In this document: piece after piece, positions 1 through 9,600 of the stretch
Layout of the letters: each line of letters starts with the position of its first letter
Numbering within the stretch: the first letter of the stretch is position 1
Assembly (NCBI RefSeq): GCF_000316035.1
Contig: NZ_ANHX01000002.1
Coordinates: 173,542 to 237,541 of the forward strand
Direction: 5' to 3'
DNA from: Paenibacillus sp. PAMC 26794
Lineage (GTDB): Bacteria > Bacillota > Bacilli > Paenibacillales > Paenibacillaceae
DNA: 64,000 nucleotides
Position numbers and translations under genes: made by a program
The notes under the pieces: model-generated
What the model saw: only the letters and a program-made list of their open reading frames with translations
Told to the model about the DNA's origin: nothing
The model's database searches: none

Positions 1-2
1 GC

Positions 3-140
3 GATCTGATCGGATGGAAAAAGTACGCTGGTTCACAATGTGACATTGTCAAATTGGATGGAGGACACTTCTATATCCAGGAAAATATTCAGGAAACAAC
101 GAGAATTATAAATGAAAAGCTGCAACCTTACGTAATCTAG
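3..140 (+). CDS. Type II thioesterase, C-terminal end only (5' part outside window)
   Basis: The frame is open from the first bases of the window and stops at 138-140. The 45 visible residues contain the tryptophan-rich segment (IGWKKY) and the GGHFYI motif that carries the catalytic histidine near the end of type II thioesterases of the GrsT/SrfD kind. These free-standing hydrolases remove stalled or wrongly loaded acyl groups from carrier proteins of NRPS and PKS lines. It lies 23 bases before the acyl-AMP ligase gene on the same strand, so it probably belongs to the same operon, and the cluster therefore begins to the left of this window. The serine nucleophile and aspartate would lie outside the window and cannot be checked. 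Confidence 0.8.
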   Translation, partial: DLIGWKKYAGSQCDIVKLDGGHFYIQENIQETTRIINEKLQPYVI

Positions 141-163
141 TTGACAAGGAGTGTGTTCCAGTT

Positions 164-2728
164 ATGAGCATGGATAACTTGGCTCAATTATTTAACTCCC
201 TTGGTTCACTCACAGACAGAGGTATTACTTTTCTGAATGGCAGCAAAGAAGAAAAGGTTGTATCATACCAATCCCTTCTGCAATCAGCCAAAATCCGATT
301 AGGAGAACTTCAAGCATTCGGGATGCAGCCGGGGAATGAATTGATCTTCCAACTGAACTCTGAAGAAGAGTTTATTGTCACCTTTTGGGCTTGCACGCTT
401 GGAAAAATCGTACCGGTTCCGATAACCGTAGGCGGAAATCAGGAGCAAAGAATGAAGCTTTACAATGTGTGGAGAACGTTGAACCATCCGTTTATTGCTG
501 CTGATCAGGATCTCACGGAAAGCTTGGACAAGTTTGCCCGGAAGAATGGACTGGAAGAGGTTGTCCGTGAAATGCATGCCCGAATCTTTATAGTAAAGGA
601 CATCTCGAACGTACGAGAGGAACCTATTGTTGAGGGAATTGAAGCTAGCATCCAGCCGGATGACATAGCCTTTATCCAATTTTCTTCAGGTTCTACAGGA
701 CAAACCAAGGGTGTAGTAATTACACACCGCAATGTCATGATAAATATACAAGCTATGAATATAGCAACCCAAATCTCCTCTAATGACCGTTCTTTGAGTT
801 GGTTACCCCTGACCCATGATATGGGTCTGATTGCGTTTCATCTTACAAGTACCTTCCAAGGTCTGCAACAGTTTATTATGCCGACTTCCTTATTCATCCG
901 TCACCCTACATTATGGTTAACCAAAACTTCTGAACACCGTGTCACCCAACTATATGCTCCGAATTTTGCTTATAAATATTTTCTGGATTCATATAATCCC
1001 CTAACCTTTGCATCAACCGATTTGTCTACGGTACGTTTTATTATGAACGGTGCTGAGCCGATATCTCCGGCACTTTGTTTCAAATTTTTGGAGGCGATGA
1101 GTCCGTATGGACTGGCTTCCAATACAATGCTGACGGCGTACGGCTTGGCCGAGGCAACCGTTGGTGTTTCCTTTGGTAACGTCGGTGATTTGACTTGTTA
1201 TGTACTGGACAGAAGATATTTGGAGACCGGGAAACCATTCATAGAAGTTGAACCAGGCTCAGAACATGCTGTTTCTTTTGTGGAAGTAGGCAAGCCGGTT
1301 CAATACTGTGATGTACGAATATGTGATGATTATGATAAGCCGGTCGAGGAATTGGTGCTGGGCAGTATTCAAATTAAAGGATTGAGTGTTACGAGCGGTT
1401 ATTACAACAATGCGGCAGCTACGGAAAAAGCAAGTACAGCCGATGGATGGATTCGTACTGGAGATATTGGATTTATGAATGATGGCGCAATAGTCATTAC
1501 GGGCAGAACCAAGGACATTATCTTCATCAATGGTCAAAACGTATATCCGCATGATATTGAACGTGTAACGGAGGAACTGGAGCAGTTTGATCTGGGGAAA
1601 GTCGCTGTATGTGGTGTCTCCAATCCACTTACAGGATCGGAAAGCGTTATAATGTTTGTACTGTATAAAAAGGACTTGCCATCTTTTATTCCAAGAGTTG
1701 GAGAAGCCAAAGCACATATTCAGCAGCGGATGGGGATTGAACTCAAGTCCGTGCTACCCATTAAGCAAATTCCTAAAACGACGAGTGGGAAATTTCAACG
1801 TTACAGGCTTCAGGAACGGTACGAAACAGGAGAATTTAGTGAAATGGAACAATCCATTCAGAGCATATTAAGCCATATGCAGGAGATCAAAGAAGTACAA
1901 CCAGCCAGTGATCATATCGAACAAAAGCTGATTGAGATTGTTGAGTCCGTAGCGGGACTTAGGAATGTCGGAGTAACGGACAACTTGGCTGAAGCTGGAT
2001 TCGATTCGCTAAAAGTAACGCAGATTCATCAGGCAATCGATGATGCATTTCCAGACAAAATGGCAATTTCCAGCTTGTATTCACATACCTCTATTGTCTC
2101 ATGGGCGAATCTGATCAGACAAGACAGAGTGGAACTGGAGCCTGTACGGATGGATCGGAGCTTTTTCCATACGGATCGAGGTTACGAAGCCTTGTCGTAT
2201 CAATTTACTCTCCCAGCTTCATTGGTACAGGATATGCGACTGATTGCACAATCTGAAGCGATCAGTATTCATGTGTTGGCATCAGCTATGTATGCTTACT
2301 TGCTACACACTTTGTCAGAACAACCCTCTATTGATATGCACGTATCCTATGGTACAGCGAGAATGATCACACCTGTACGATTGGATTTCGATCAATACAA
2401 GACAATGAAAGAGCTCTTTCAAAATGTTCATCAACAGATCATAACCAAGCCTTCGGATCGAGTGTTTCCCGTCGAGCAGATGAGCCAGATCAGAACAAGC
2501 AGCACGGAGTGGGCAATTATTCCTTTATATGGTGAACAGCATCTGTTCAAGGCATCGGACGATGTACTGAACTATTACGATCTGATTATCCTGGTGTCGG
2601 ACGAAGGTGATATTCTGCAGTGCAATTGTCGTTTTAATGGACGTAAATTAAAACAGAGCCGTGTGAAACGTCTTATTGCCAATTATGTGAGAGGACTTCA
2701 ACTATTGGTACAACCGGAATTGAAATGA
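164..2728 (+). CDS. Fatty-acyl-AMP ligase - acyl carrier protein - half condensation domain (loading protein)
   Basis: This 854-residue protein likely activates a fatty or other carboxylic acid as acyl-AMP and loads it on its own carrier domain to start the assembly line. The adenylating domain covers about residues 1-575: SSGSTGQTKG (A3) near residue 175, LPLTHDMGLIAFHL and YAPNFAYKYF typical of FAAL/AL enzymes, and GYYNN and RTGDIGF further on. The carrier domain has the phosphopantetheine serine in GFDSL at about residue 615. Residues 663-854 look like the C-terminal lobe of a condensation domain; the N-terminal lobe with HHxxxDG is missing. ATG 164 is chosen because AAGGAG lies 11 bases upstream. 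The stop overlaps the first possible start of the next gene. The substrate chain length cannot be read by eye; FAAL is more likely than an acyl-CoA ligase given the fused ACP. Confidence 0.88.
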   Translation: MSMDNLAQLFNSLGSLTDRGITFLNGSKEEKVVSYQSLLQSAKIRLGELQAFGMQPGNELIFQLNSEEEFIVTFWACTLGKIVPVPITVGGNQEQRMKLYNVWRTLNHPFIAADQDLTESLDKFARKNGLEEVVREMHARIFIVKDISNVREEPIVEGIEASIQPDDIAFIQFSSGSTGQTKGVVITHRNVMINIQAMNIATQISSNDRSLSWLPLTHDMGLIAFHLTSTFQGLQQFIMPTSLFIRHPTLWLTKTSEHRVTQLYAPNFAYKYFLDSYNPLTFASTDLSTVRFIMNGAEPISPALCFKFLEAMSPYGLASNTMLTAYGLAEATVGVSFGNVGDLTCYVLDRRYLETGKPFIEVEPGSEHAVSFVEVGKPVQYCDVRICDDYDKPVEELVLGSIQIKGLSVTSGYYNNAAATEKASTADGWIRTGDIGFMNDGAIVITGRTKDIIFINGQNVYPHDIERVTEELEQFDLGKVAVCGVSNPLTGSESVIMFVLYKKDLPSFIPRVGEAKAHIQQRMGIELKSVLPIKQIPKTTSGKFQRYRLQERYETGEFSEMEQSIQSILSHMQEIKEVQPASDHIEQKLIEIVESVAGLRNVGVTDNLAEAGFDSLKVTQIHQAIDDAFPDKMAISSLYSHTSIVSWANLIRQDRVELEPVRMDRSFFHTDRGYEALSYQFTLPASLVQDMRLIAQSEAISIHVLASAMYAYLLHTLSEQPSIDMHVSYGTARMITPVRLDFDQYKTMKELFQNVHQQIITKPSDRVFPVEQMSQIRTSSTEWAIIPLYGEQHLFKASDDVLNYYDLIILVSDEGDILQCNCRFNGRKLKQSRVKRLIANYVRGLQLLVQPELK

Positions 2729-2748
2729 AATTTCATAGGGGGACGGCC

Positions 2749-5700
2749 ATGCTTGATCAATTGTTCGACAGAGAGCAATGGGAAGAAGAAGATGACCCGG
2801 ACACTACTACTGAACTGGATATAACAACGGATAATAGACATGATATAGCTGTTATAGGTATCGGTGCGAAGTTGCCGACCGGAGAGTCGCTGGATGAATT
2901 TTGGAAGATGCTTGATTATGGAATTGATTGCATACGGGAATTGCCCAATCATCGAAAGGGCCAGTTGGATCAATACTTGCTTCACAAGCAAGGTTCATTG
3001 GAGCATGTACGTTATTTGAACGGAGCTTATCTGGACGAAATCGATGAATTTGATTATTCCTTCTTCCGTATGAGTGCACAGGAAGCCAAGCTGATGAGTC
3101 CGGTCCAACGATTGTTTTTGCAAACGGTATGGCGTGCGGTTGAGGATGCAGGTTATGGTGGTGACCGTTTGGCCGGAAGTTCAACAGGGGTGTACGTGGG
3201 TGTAATCGGAGATCAAGAAGGTTACAAGTACAAACAGATGGTCGAGGAATTAAGTCCGGACATGTTACCAATCGCCACCGTAGGTAATCTTTCGTCCATC
3301 ATTCCTGCAAGAATTGCTTATCTACTTAATCTGACGGGGCCGGCTATGGTTGTAGATACAGCATGTTCCTCTTCGCTGGTTGCTCTGGATATGGCAGTAC
3401 GTGCGTTACGTGAAGGAAGTTGTGATATGGCTATCGCTGGAGGGATCAGGCTGAATATGATTCCACTGGATAAAGAGTATTACAAAATCGGTATTGAATC
3501 CAGTGATGGGACAACAAGAACCTTTGATGAAGATGCGGATGGGTCAGGAATGGGTGAGGGGGTAGTAAGTGTTGTACTTAAACCTGTGGAACAGGCATTG
3601 CGGGATCATGATCATGTGTATGCAGTCATAAAAGGCACAGCTGTGAATCAGAATGGGTATTCGGCAGGGATCACAACGCCCAATGCGGTAGCTCATGAAA
3701 AAGTACTGACGCATGCTTGGCGTGATGCTGGAATTCATCCAGAGAGTCTTTCCTACCTGGAAGCACATGGAACAGGTACGCTCATTGGGGACCCGATTGA
3801 ACTGGAAGGTATCCAATCGGCTTTTCGCAGATTTACGGACAAAAAACAATTTTGTGCGATAGGATCGGTTAAGTCCAATGTGGGCCATTTGTACGACAGT
3901 GCAGGATTAGCGGGTCTGCTGAAGGCGATTATGGCACTCAGATCCAAACGTATTCCCTCTACACTTCATTTTAATAAGCCAAACCCAAAATTTGAATTTG
4001 ACAAATCACCAGTCTATGTCAATGTCATTTCAAGAGAGTGGGAAGGAGCGGCCACTCCTCGAAGATGTGGAGTTAGTTCATTTGGGTTAAGCGGCACCAA
4101 TTGTCATGTTGTACTGGAAGAAGCTCCAAACATATCAGTGGAATTGGGGCGCGATGACCATTATCCCTTTTTGATCTCCAGCGTATCATCCGGAAATCTC
4201 TCCAGTCAGGTGCAATCATATGTGAAGTGGATCAAAGAGAACCCGAAGGCCGATGTGAGGGATGTATGCTGCACAGCAGCTACTGGAAGACAGCATCATG
4301 CACACCGAGCGGTGTGGGTGATCAATTCGTTGGATCAATTGCTGCATCATTTATACGACTTTCTTGCAGAACCCAAGACCGGTAAATATGAACAAGATAC
4401 ATTCAGGAAAAGGAATCAGTTATTCACTACGGAAGAACTTATCTCGAACTGGCATATCGAAGGATGCGATAGAGCAACCGTGCTAGAGGAGTTATGCACA
4501 CATTATCAAGGCGGAGCTCAGATCAATTGGTCAAGAATCTATCCAGATGTGACCTATAACAAGTTGAGCTTGCCCGCATATTCATTTGAGGAGAGTAAGT
4601 GCTGGATCGATACTCATCCCGATAATTCGTTACAGACTGAGGAAGAAGCGATGTATTATTCATTGTCATGGAAGCCTTGGAGCGAGATCGGCAAGACTAA
4701 CTCATCCAGCATCCATAATGTTGAACGTGTTTTATTAATACGAGATGATACACAGCTACATGCAACCCAGTTGGTGAACCAAATTCGTGAAGCTGGAGTA
4801 GCAGTTATCGAAGTTATATTGGGAACATCTTACCTTCAACAGGATGCACAGACATATGTAATTCGAAATAACGAGAGTGATTATATCAAACTTTTGCAGG
4901 AAGTGTCCTTTGGAGGTCCCTATCGGATCGTGCATATAGCATCACTTGACCATGTAGAAAATAAGGAAAACAGGCTGGACAAAGGTCTTATGTCTGTATG
5001 GAGACTTACCAAGGCATGCTCACACATCTTTGCAGAGCAGGTTGAGATGATTTTGGTGACAAGCTTTGCTAATGAAGTGACGGGTGACGAGAAAGTTCTG
5101 TATCCGGAGAATTCGGCGATGCTGGCTTTCGGACATACGGTACAGCGTGAGATTCAGAATCTCGAATGCTTCTGTATAGATGTTGACCAAGATTGGGATA
5201 CCTCTCAGTATATGCGTTACATTTTGGGGCCGTTGGAGAAGAAGTCTTTGGCGATTAGAAAAGGACAAGCATATCAAGCTGAATTCGCACCTGCTGATGT
5301 CTGTTCCATGCCTGATGCTGAGATGAAGTGGAAAGAAGACGGCGTATACATTATTACAGGTGGACTTGGTGGTCTGGGGATGGAGATTGCTGAACGCTTA
5401 CTGTCATTAGGACGCATGAATCTGGCTTTAATTGCAAGAACGCCACTGCCCAAACGTCACAATTGGGACATCATTCTAAATGCGAAAAATACTTCACCAG
5501 ATCTAAAAAGTAAGCTTCTCCGGTTGCTTGATATGGAGAAACGGGCCGGACAGATGATGTATCTTGGAGCTGATGTTGCCGATGCGGATCAGTTAAGTCA
5601 TGCCATTGAACAATTAAGAAGTCGATTTGGTTGTATACGTGGCATCATCCATGCAGCAGGCGTTGGGAGTACACAACATGCTGACCAGATGACCGAGGAA

Positions 5701-6603
5701 GAATTTACGGCAATGCTGGCTCCGAAAGTGAAGGGGACTCATCTGCTGGATCAGCTAACAGCCGAAGATCAGCCGGATTTTCTAGTCATGTTCTCGTCCG
5801 TCGCTACGTTATTTGGTTCTACTGGACAGGCTGCATATGCCGCCGCGAATGCATATCAGGATGCCTATGCCCCGATGCGGAACCGCAAAGGGATGCGTAC
5901 GATAACGCTGAATTGGACTACCTGGAAAGAGGTAGGCATGGCTTCCAGAGCCGGGTTTGATTTTGACACCTTATTCAAAGCGATGCCCAAAGAGTGGGCA
6001 TTGGATCGATTGTTCGAAATAATGGGAAAACAGACCGACCGTCTACTGGTGGGGGAAATGAACTGGAATTCACCCTATTTAAACATTTTGAATAACTACC
6101 ACTTTCATCTTGGTGCCAACATCGGACAAAGGTTACAAAAATGGATGAGAATACCGGAGAGGACAAAGCAAACATCAATGAAGAAGGAATCCATTTCTAC
6201 TGTTCAGAGCGCAACGGAAGAGTATGAACTTGAATTGGAATCTTCCGTGGAGATGGACCGGACTATTGCGAATATAGTCGGACAATATTTAGGCATTAAA
6301 GAGATGAATGTACATGACAGCTTTTTCGAACTCGGTGCAGACTCTATTATGATTAAGCAGATTTTCTTGAAATTGGACAAAACTTACCCTGGAAAACTCA
6401 TACTGACCGATCTGTTTGAATATCCAAGTATCTCCAGACTAACTACTTATATGAGCACCACAGAAAAGCAGAAGACTCACCAGTCTCCTCAAAAGGAAAC
6501 TTTCGAAGAGGAACGGGATACAGATCTTGAGAATCTGTTCGATGAGATCGAACGTGGAGCAATAGATCTGGATGAAGCAATCATCAACCTTCAAAAGATG
6601 TAG
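2749..6603 (+). CDS. Trans-AT type I PKS, one module: KS-KR-ACP
   Basis: The ketosynthase has DTACSSSL (Cys206), the EAHGTGT histidine (His340) and the NVGH histidine (His380), so it should be a condensing KS. The KS is followed by a linker ending in LPAYSFEESKCW, the usual post-AT-type motif, but no AT with GHSxG is present, so extender units must come from the free AT at 37612. The ketoreductase has its structural half at about 640-860 and the catalytic half from about 865 (TGGLGGLG; Ser in MFSSVA; Tyr in QAAYAAANAY). The ACP serine is Ser1199 in LGADSI. The last 30 residues form an acidic helical tail (DLENLFDEIERGAIDLDEAI) that looks like a C-terminal docking element for the next protein. 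The start at 2749 is preferred over 2725 because AGGGGGA lies 5-6 bases before it. No DH, ER or methyltransferase was seen. Confidence 0.92.
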   Translation: MLDQLFDREQWEEEDDPDTTTELDITTDNRHDIAVIGIGAKLPTGESLDEFWKMLDYGIDCIRELPNHRKGQLDQYLLHKQGSLEHVRYLNGAYLDEIDEFDYSFFRMSAQEAKLMSPVQRLFLQTVWRAVEDAGYGGDRLAGSSTGVYVGVIGDQEGYKYKQMVEELSPDMLPIATVGNLSSIIPARIAYLLNLTGPAMVVDTACSSSLVALDMAVRALREGSCDMAIAGGIRLNMIPLDKEYYKIGIESSDGTTRTFDEDADGSGMGEGVVSVVLKPVEQALRDHDHVYAVIKGTAVNQNGYSAGITTPNAVAHEKVLTHAWRDAGIHPESLSYLEAHGTGTLIGDPIELEGIQSAFRRFTDKKQFCAIGSVKSNVGHLYDSAGLAGLLKAIMALRSKRIPSTLHFNKPNPKFEFDKSPVYVNVISREWEGAATPRRCGVSSFGLSGTNCHVVLEEAPNISVELGRDDHYPFLISSVSSGNLSSQVQSYVKWIKENPKADVRDVCCTAATGRQHHAHRAVWVINSLDQLLHHLYDFLAEPKTGKYEQDTFRKRNQLFTTEELISNWHIEGCDRATVLEELCTHYQGGAQINWSRIYPDVTYNKLSLPAYSFEESKCWIDTHPDNSLQTEEEAMYYSLSWKPWSEIGKTNSSSIHNVERVLLIRDDTQLHATQLVNQIREAGVAVIEVILGTSYLQQDAQTYVIRNNESDYIKLLQEVSFGGPYRIVHIASLDHVENKENRLDKGLMSVWRLTKACSHIFAEQVEMILVTSFANEVTGDEKVLYPENSAMLAFGHTVQREIQNLECFCIDVDQDWDTSQYMRYILGPLEKKSLAIRKGQAYQAEFAPADVCSMPDAEMKWKEDGVYIITGGLGGLGMEIAERLLSLGRMNLALIARTPLPKRHNWDIILNAKNTSPDLKSKLLRLLDMEKRAGQMMYLGADVADADQLSHAIEQLRSRFGCIRGIIHAAGVGSTQHADQMTEEEFTAMLAPKVKGTHLLDQLTAEDQPDFLVMFSSVATLFGSTGQAAYAAANAYQDAYAPMRNRKGMRTITLNWTTWKEVGMASRAGFDFDTLFKAMPKEWALDRLFEIMGKQTDRLLVGEMNWNSPYLNILNNYHFHLGANIGQRLQKWMRIPERTKQTSMKKESISTVQSATEEYELELESSVEMDRTIANIVGQYLGIKEMNVHDSFFELGADSIMIKQIFLKLDKTYPGKLILTDLFEYPSISRLTTYMSTTEKQKTHQSPQKETFEEERDTDLENLFDEIERGAIDLDEAIINLQKM

Positions 6604-6616
6604 GGGGACGTGAAGC

Positions 6617-9600
6617 GTGGAGAAAATTCTGAAGCTCCTGGTAGAGAGTGTCAAGGACCAGAAGATGAACAAAACAACGGCGGCTCAGATCGTGAAAATG
6701 CTAAAAGAAGGGGAAAAGAAACCCGTCAAGGATATCGCCATCATCGGTATTTCAGCCAAGTTGCCCAATATGGAAACACTGGATGACTACTGGGATAATA
6801 TCCAGAGTGGTGTAGATTGCATACGTCCCATTCCCAAGACACGAAAATCGGATATGGATGCTATTCTCTCTTATATGGATATTCCTGAGGGAGATATTCA
6901 ATATTACGAAGCGGCGTACCTGGACAATATTGACCAATTCGACCATGAATTCTTTCGTTTGCCTCCCAAAGAAGCCAGTTTAACGGATGTTAATCAGCGT
7001 TTGTTTATGGAGACGGCATGGGATGCCATGGAGGATGCAGGATACGGTAACGATAAATTATCGGGCACCAACACAGGTGTCTATGTGGGCTTTTCCAACA
7101 ATATCAAAGATATGTATATGCGATATATTACCGAAACGATGCAGACAAGTGCACTGTCCATCGTTGGCAATTTGGCTTCCATATTATCCAATCGAATCTC
7201 GTATCTTCTGAATCTGAAGGGACCCAGTATTGTTGTTGATACAGCGTGTTCCTCTTCGCTCGTAGCTGTCGCCATGGCATGTCAGGCTATCCGCAACAAG
7301 GAATGTGATATGGCAATTGCGGGCGGTGTGAAACTTCATCTCATGACACGCGAGAATCAGAATGAGAAAATCGGGATGGAATCTCCAGACTACCGGACCA
7401 AAACATTTGATGATTCTGCAAATGGGGCGGGAATGGGCGAAGGAGTCACTGCTTTATTGCTGAAACCACTAGACGCTGCAATGCGTGATGGTGATCAGAT
7501 CTATGCGGTAATTAAAGGTTTGGCCGTCAATCAGGATGGAAGTTCTGGCGGATTGACTGTACCGAACCCGTCCACTCAGGCAGAGTTAATTGTAAAAGCG
7601 TGGGAGGACGGTAACATTGATCCCGAAACGATCTCGTACTTCGAACCGCATGGTACGGGGACGGAATTGGGGGATCCCATTGAGATTAAGGGAATTCAGA
7701 ACGCGTTTAAGAAATATACTTCCAAGAAACAATTTTGTGCGATCGGTTCGGTTAAAACCAATATCGGTCATCTGTACGAAGCAGCTGGAACTGCTGGCTT
7801 AATTAAAGCAATTCTGGCGCTGAAAAATAAAAAACTCCCTCCAACCTTGAACTTTGAAAAGCCAAATAGAGCCATTGACTTCAGTGGATCGCCCGTTTAC
7901 GTGAATACTACACTGCGAGATTGGACCACGGATGGCACAACTCCAAGACGGTGCGGTATCAGCTCTTTTGGCATTGGGGGAACCAACTGTCATCTTGTGC
8001 TTGAGGAAGCACCTGATCGGGCAATTGCAGAGCATAAAACGCACACTTCTGTAACAGATCCATCCATTCTGACATTGTCCGCCAAGTCTGAGGAATCGCT
8101 GCGTCAGATGATCAGTAAGTATATCTATTTTCTTGAAAAAAATGAACTGCCAACATTACAAGATATATGTTATACCGCCAACACGGGAAGAGGGAAATTT
8201 CCATATCGGGTAGCAATCATAATGAACAGCAACATCGATTTGCATCAGAAACTTACCCAGCTGGAGCGTTCAAAGCAGCTATTTGGTACTTCACATGGTT
8301 CGCACATCTATACCGGTTTTCACAAGCTGGTTCAAGATGAGGAGGCAGCGGATCAGGAATTCAGAATGTCGCTCTCATCCAGGCATGAGATGAGCGTATC
8401 GCTGGGACAAGCTCTTGGAGAATTCATGAACAGTGGGCGGCAAGACGTCAATGCGTTACATCAGGCTGCTTCATTCTATGTCTCTGGGGGCGATGCTGAC
8501 TGGGAAGCGCTTTATGCGAATCAGAGCGTATTCAAGGTCAGTTTGCCATCCTACGCATTTCAGACGCACAGATGTTGGATCGACATTCCAAAACGTAACA
8601 GAAGATCGGAAAAGGTACAGGCAGAGGGCATTTTTTATCAAGCTGTATGGCAACGATACACGCCCGTATCTCGAGATTCTGTCGTCTCAAAAATGAAAGG
8701 CACCGTACTTCTCTTCCGCGGAAACGATCAAGTCAGTGCTGCCCTGACGGTCCGATTAGAGCGTGAGCCCGAAGCACGAGTCATTCAGGTAGCCTGGGGG
8801 GATCGTTACGAGAAGTATGATGATTCGCACTATGTGATTCGTGGCGATGAAAGTGACTACATTCAGTTATTGGATGATATTAAGGGTCAGGGGCTAACCC
8901 GTATTATTCACGGGTTTACTCTGGCAGAGAATGATTCAGATGATTATTTACAAAGCGAGGAACAATTGAAGTTAAGCCAGGACCGTGGAATTCAGAGTGC
9001 ATTCTACTTGACCCGTGCGATTCTACATCATCATATGACAGAGGGACTTCAGCTTCAATTCATATCCTCTCTAGCGAATGCAGTTACGGGTTATGAAAAT
9101 CAGGTAAGACCGGAGAATGCAACGCTTAACGGATTCGCGAAAGTCATTGAACAGGAGTATCCGGAAATATCCTGCCGATTCATTGATGTGGACTCAGATA
9201 CCGATGCGGATACGATCTATGCAGAATTGAATAGCTCCCATGACCGTTTCCAAGTGGCGTATCGACATAATCAGTCATACGTAGAAGAATTGGATATTTC
9301 CAATATTCTGGAAGCCAGTCATGAGGAAGTGACTATTCGTGAGAACGGTTTATATCTTATTGCTGGTGGAACAGGCGGAATTGGCTTGCAATTCGCGAAG
9401 CATCTGGCTGATGAACGCTGCATTCGTCTGGCACTAATCAGTCGTACGGCGATGCCTGATCGCACTGTGTGGGACAAGCTTATTCAAGAAGAAGATCCAA
9501 AGATAATATCCATAGAAATGATTGAACGATTGAAAACCATTATGGAGCTTGAAGCCGGAGGATCAAGTGTTGAATTAATCAGTGCAGACATCTCCGATCT

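Noticed and set aside
4560..5340. Possible AT or DH domain between KS and KR in the PKS modules
   Set aside because: The segment ends in the post-AT-type motif (YSFEESKCW) but has no GHSxG, no DH HxxxGxxxxP motif, and is explained by the KS linker plus the KR structural subdomain.
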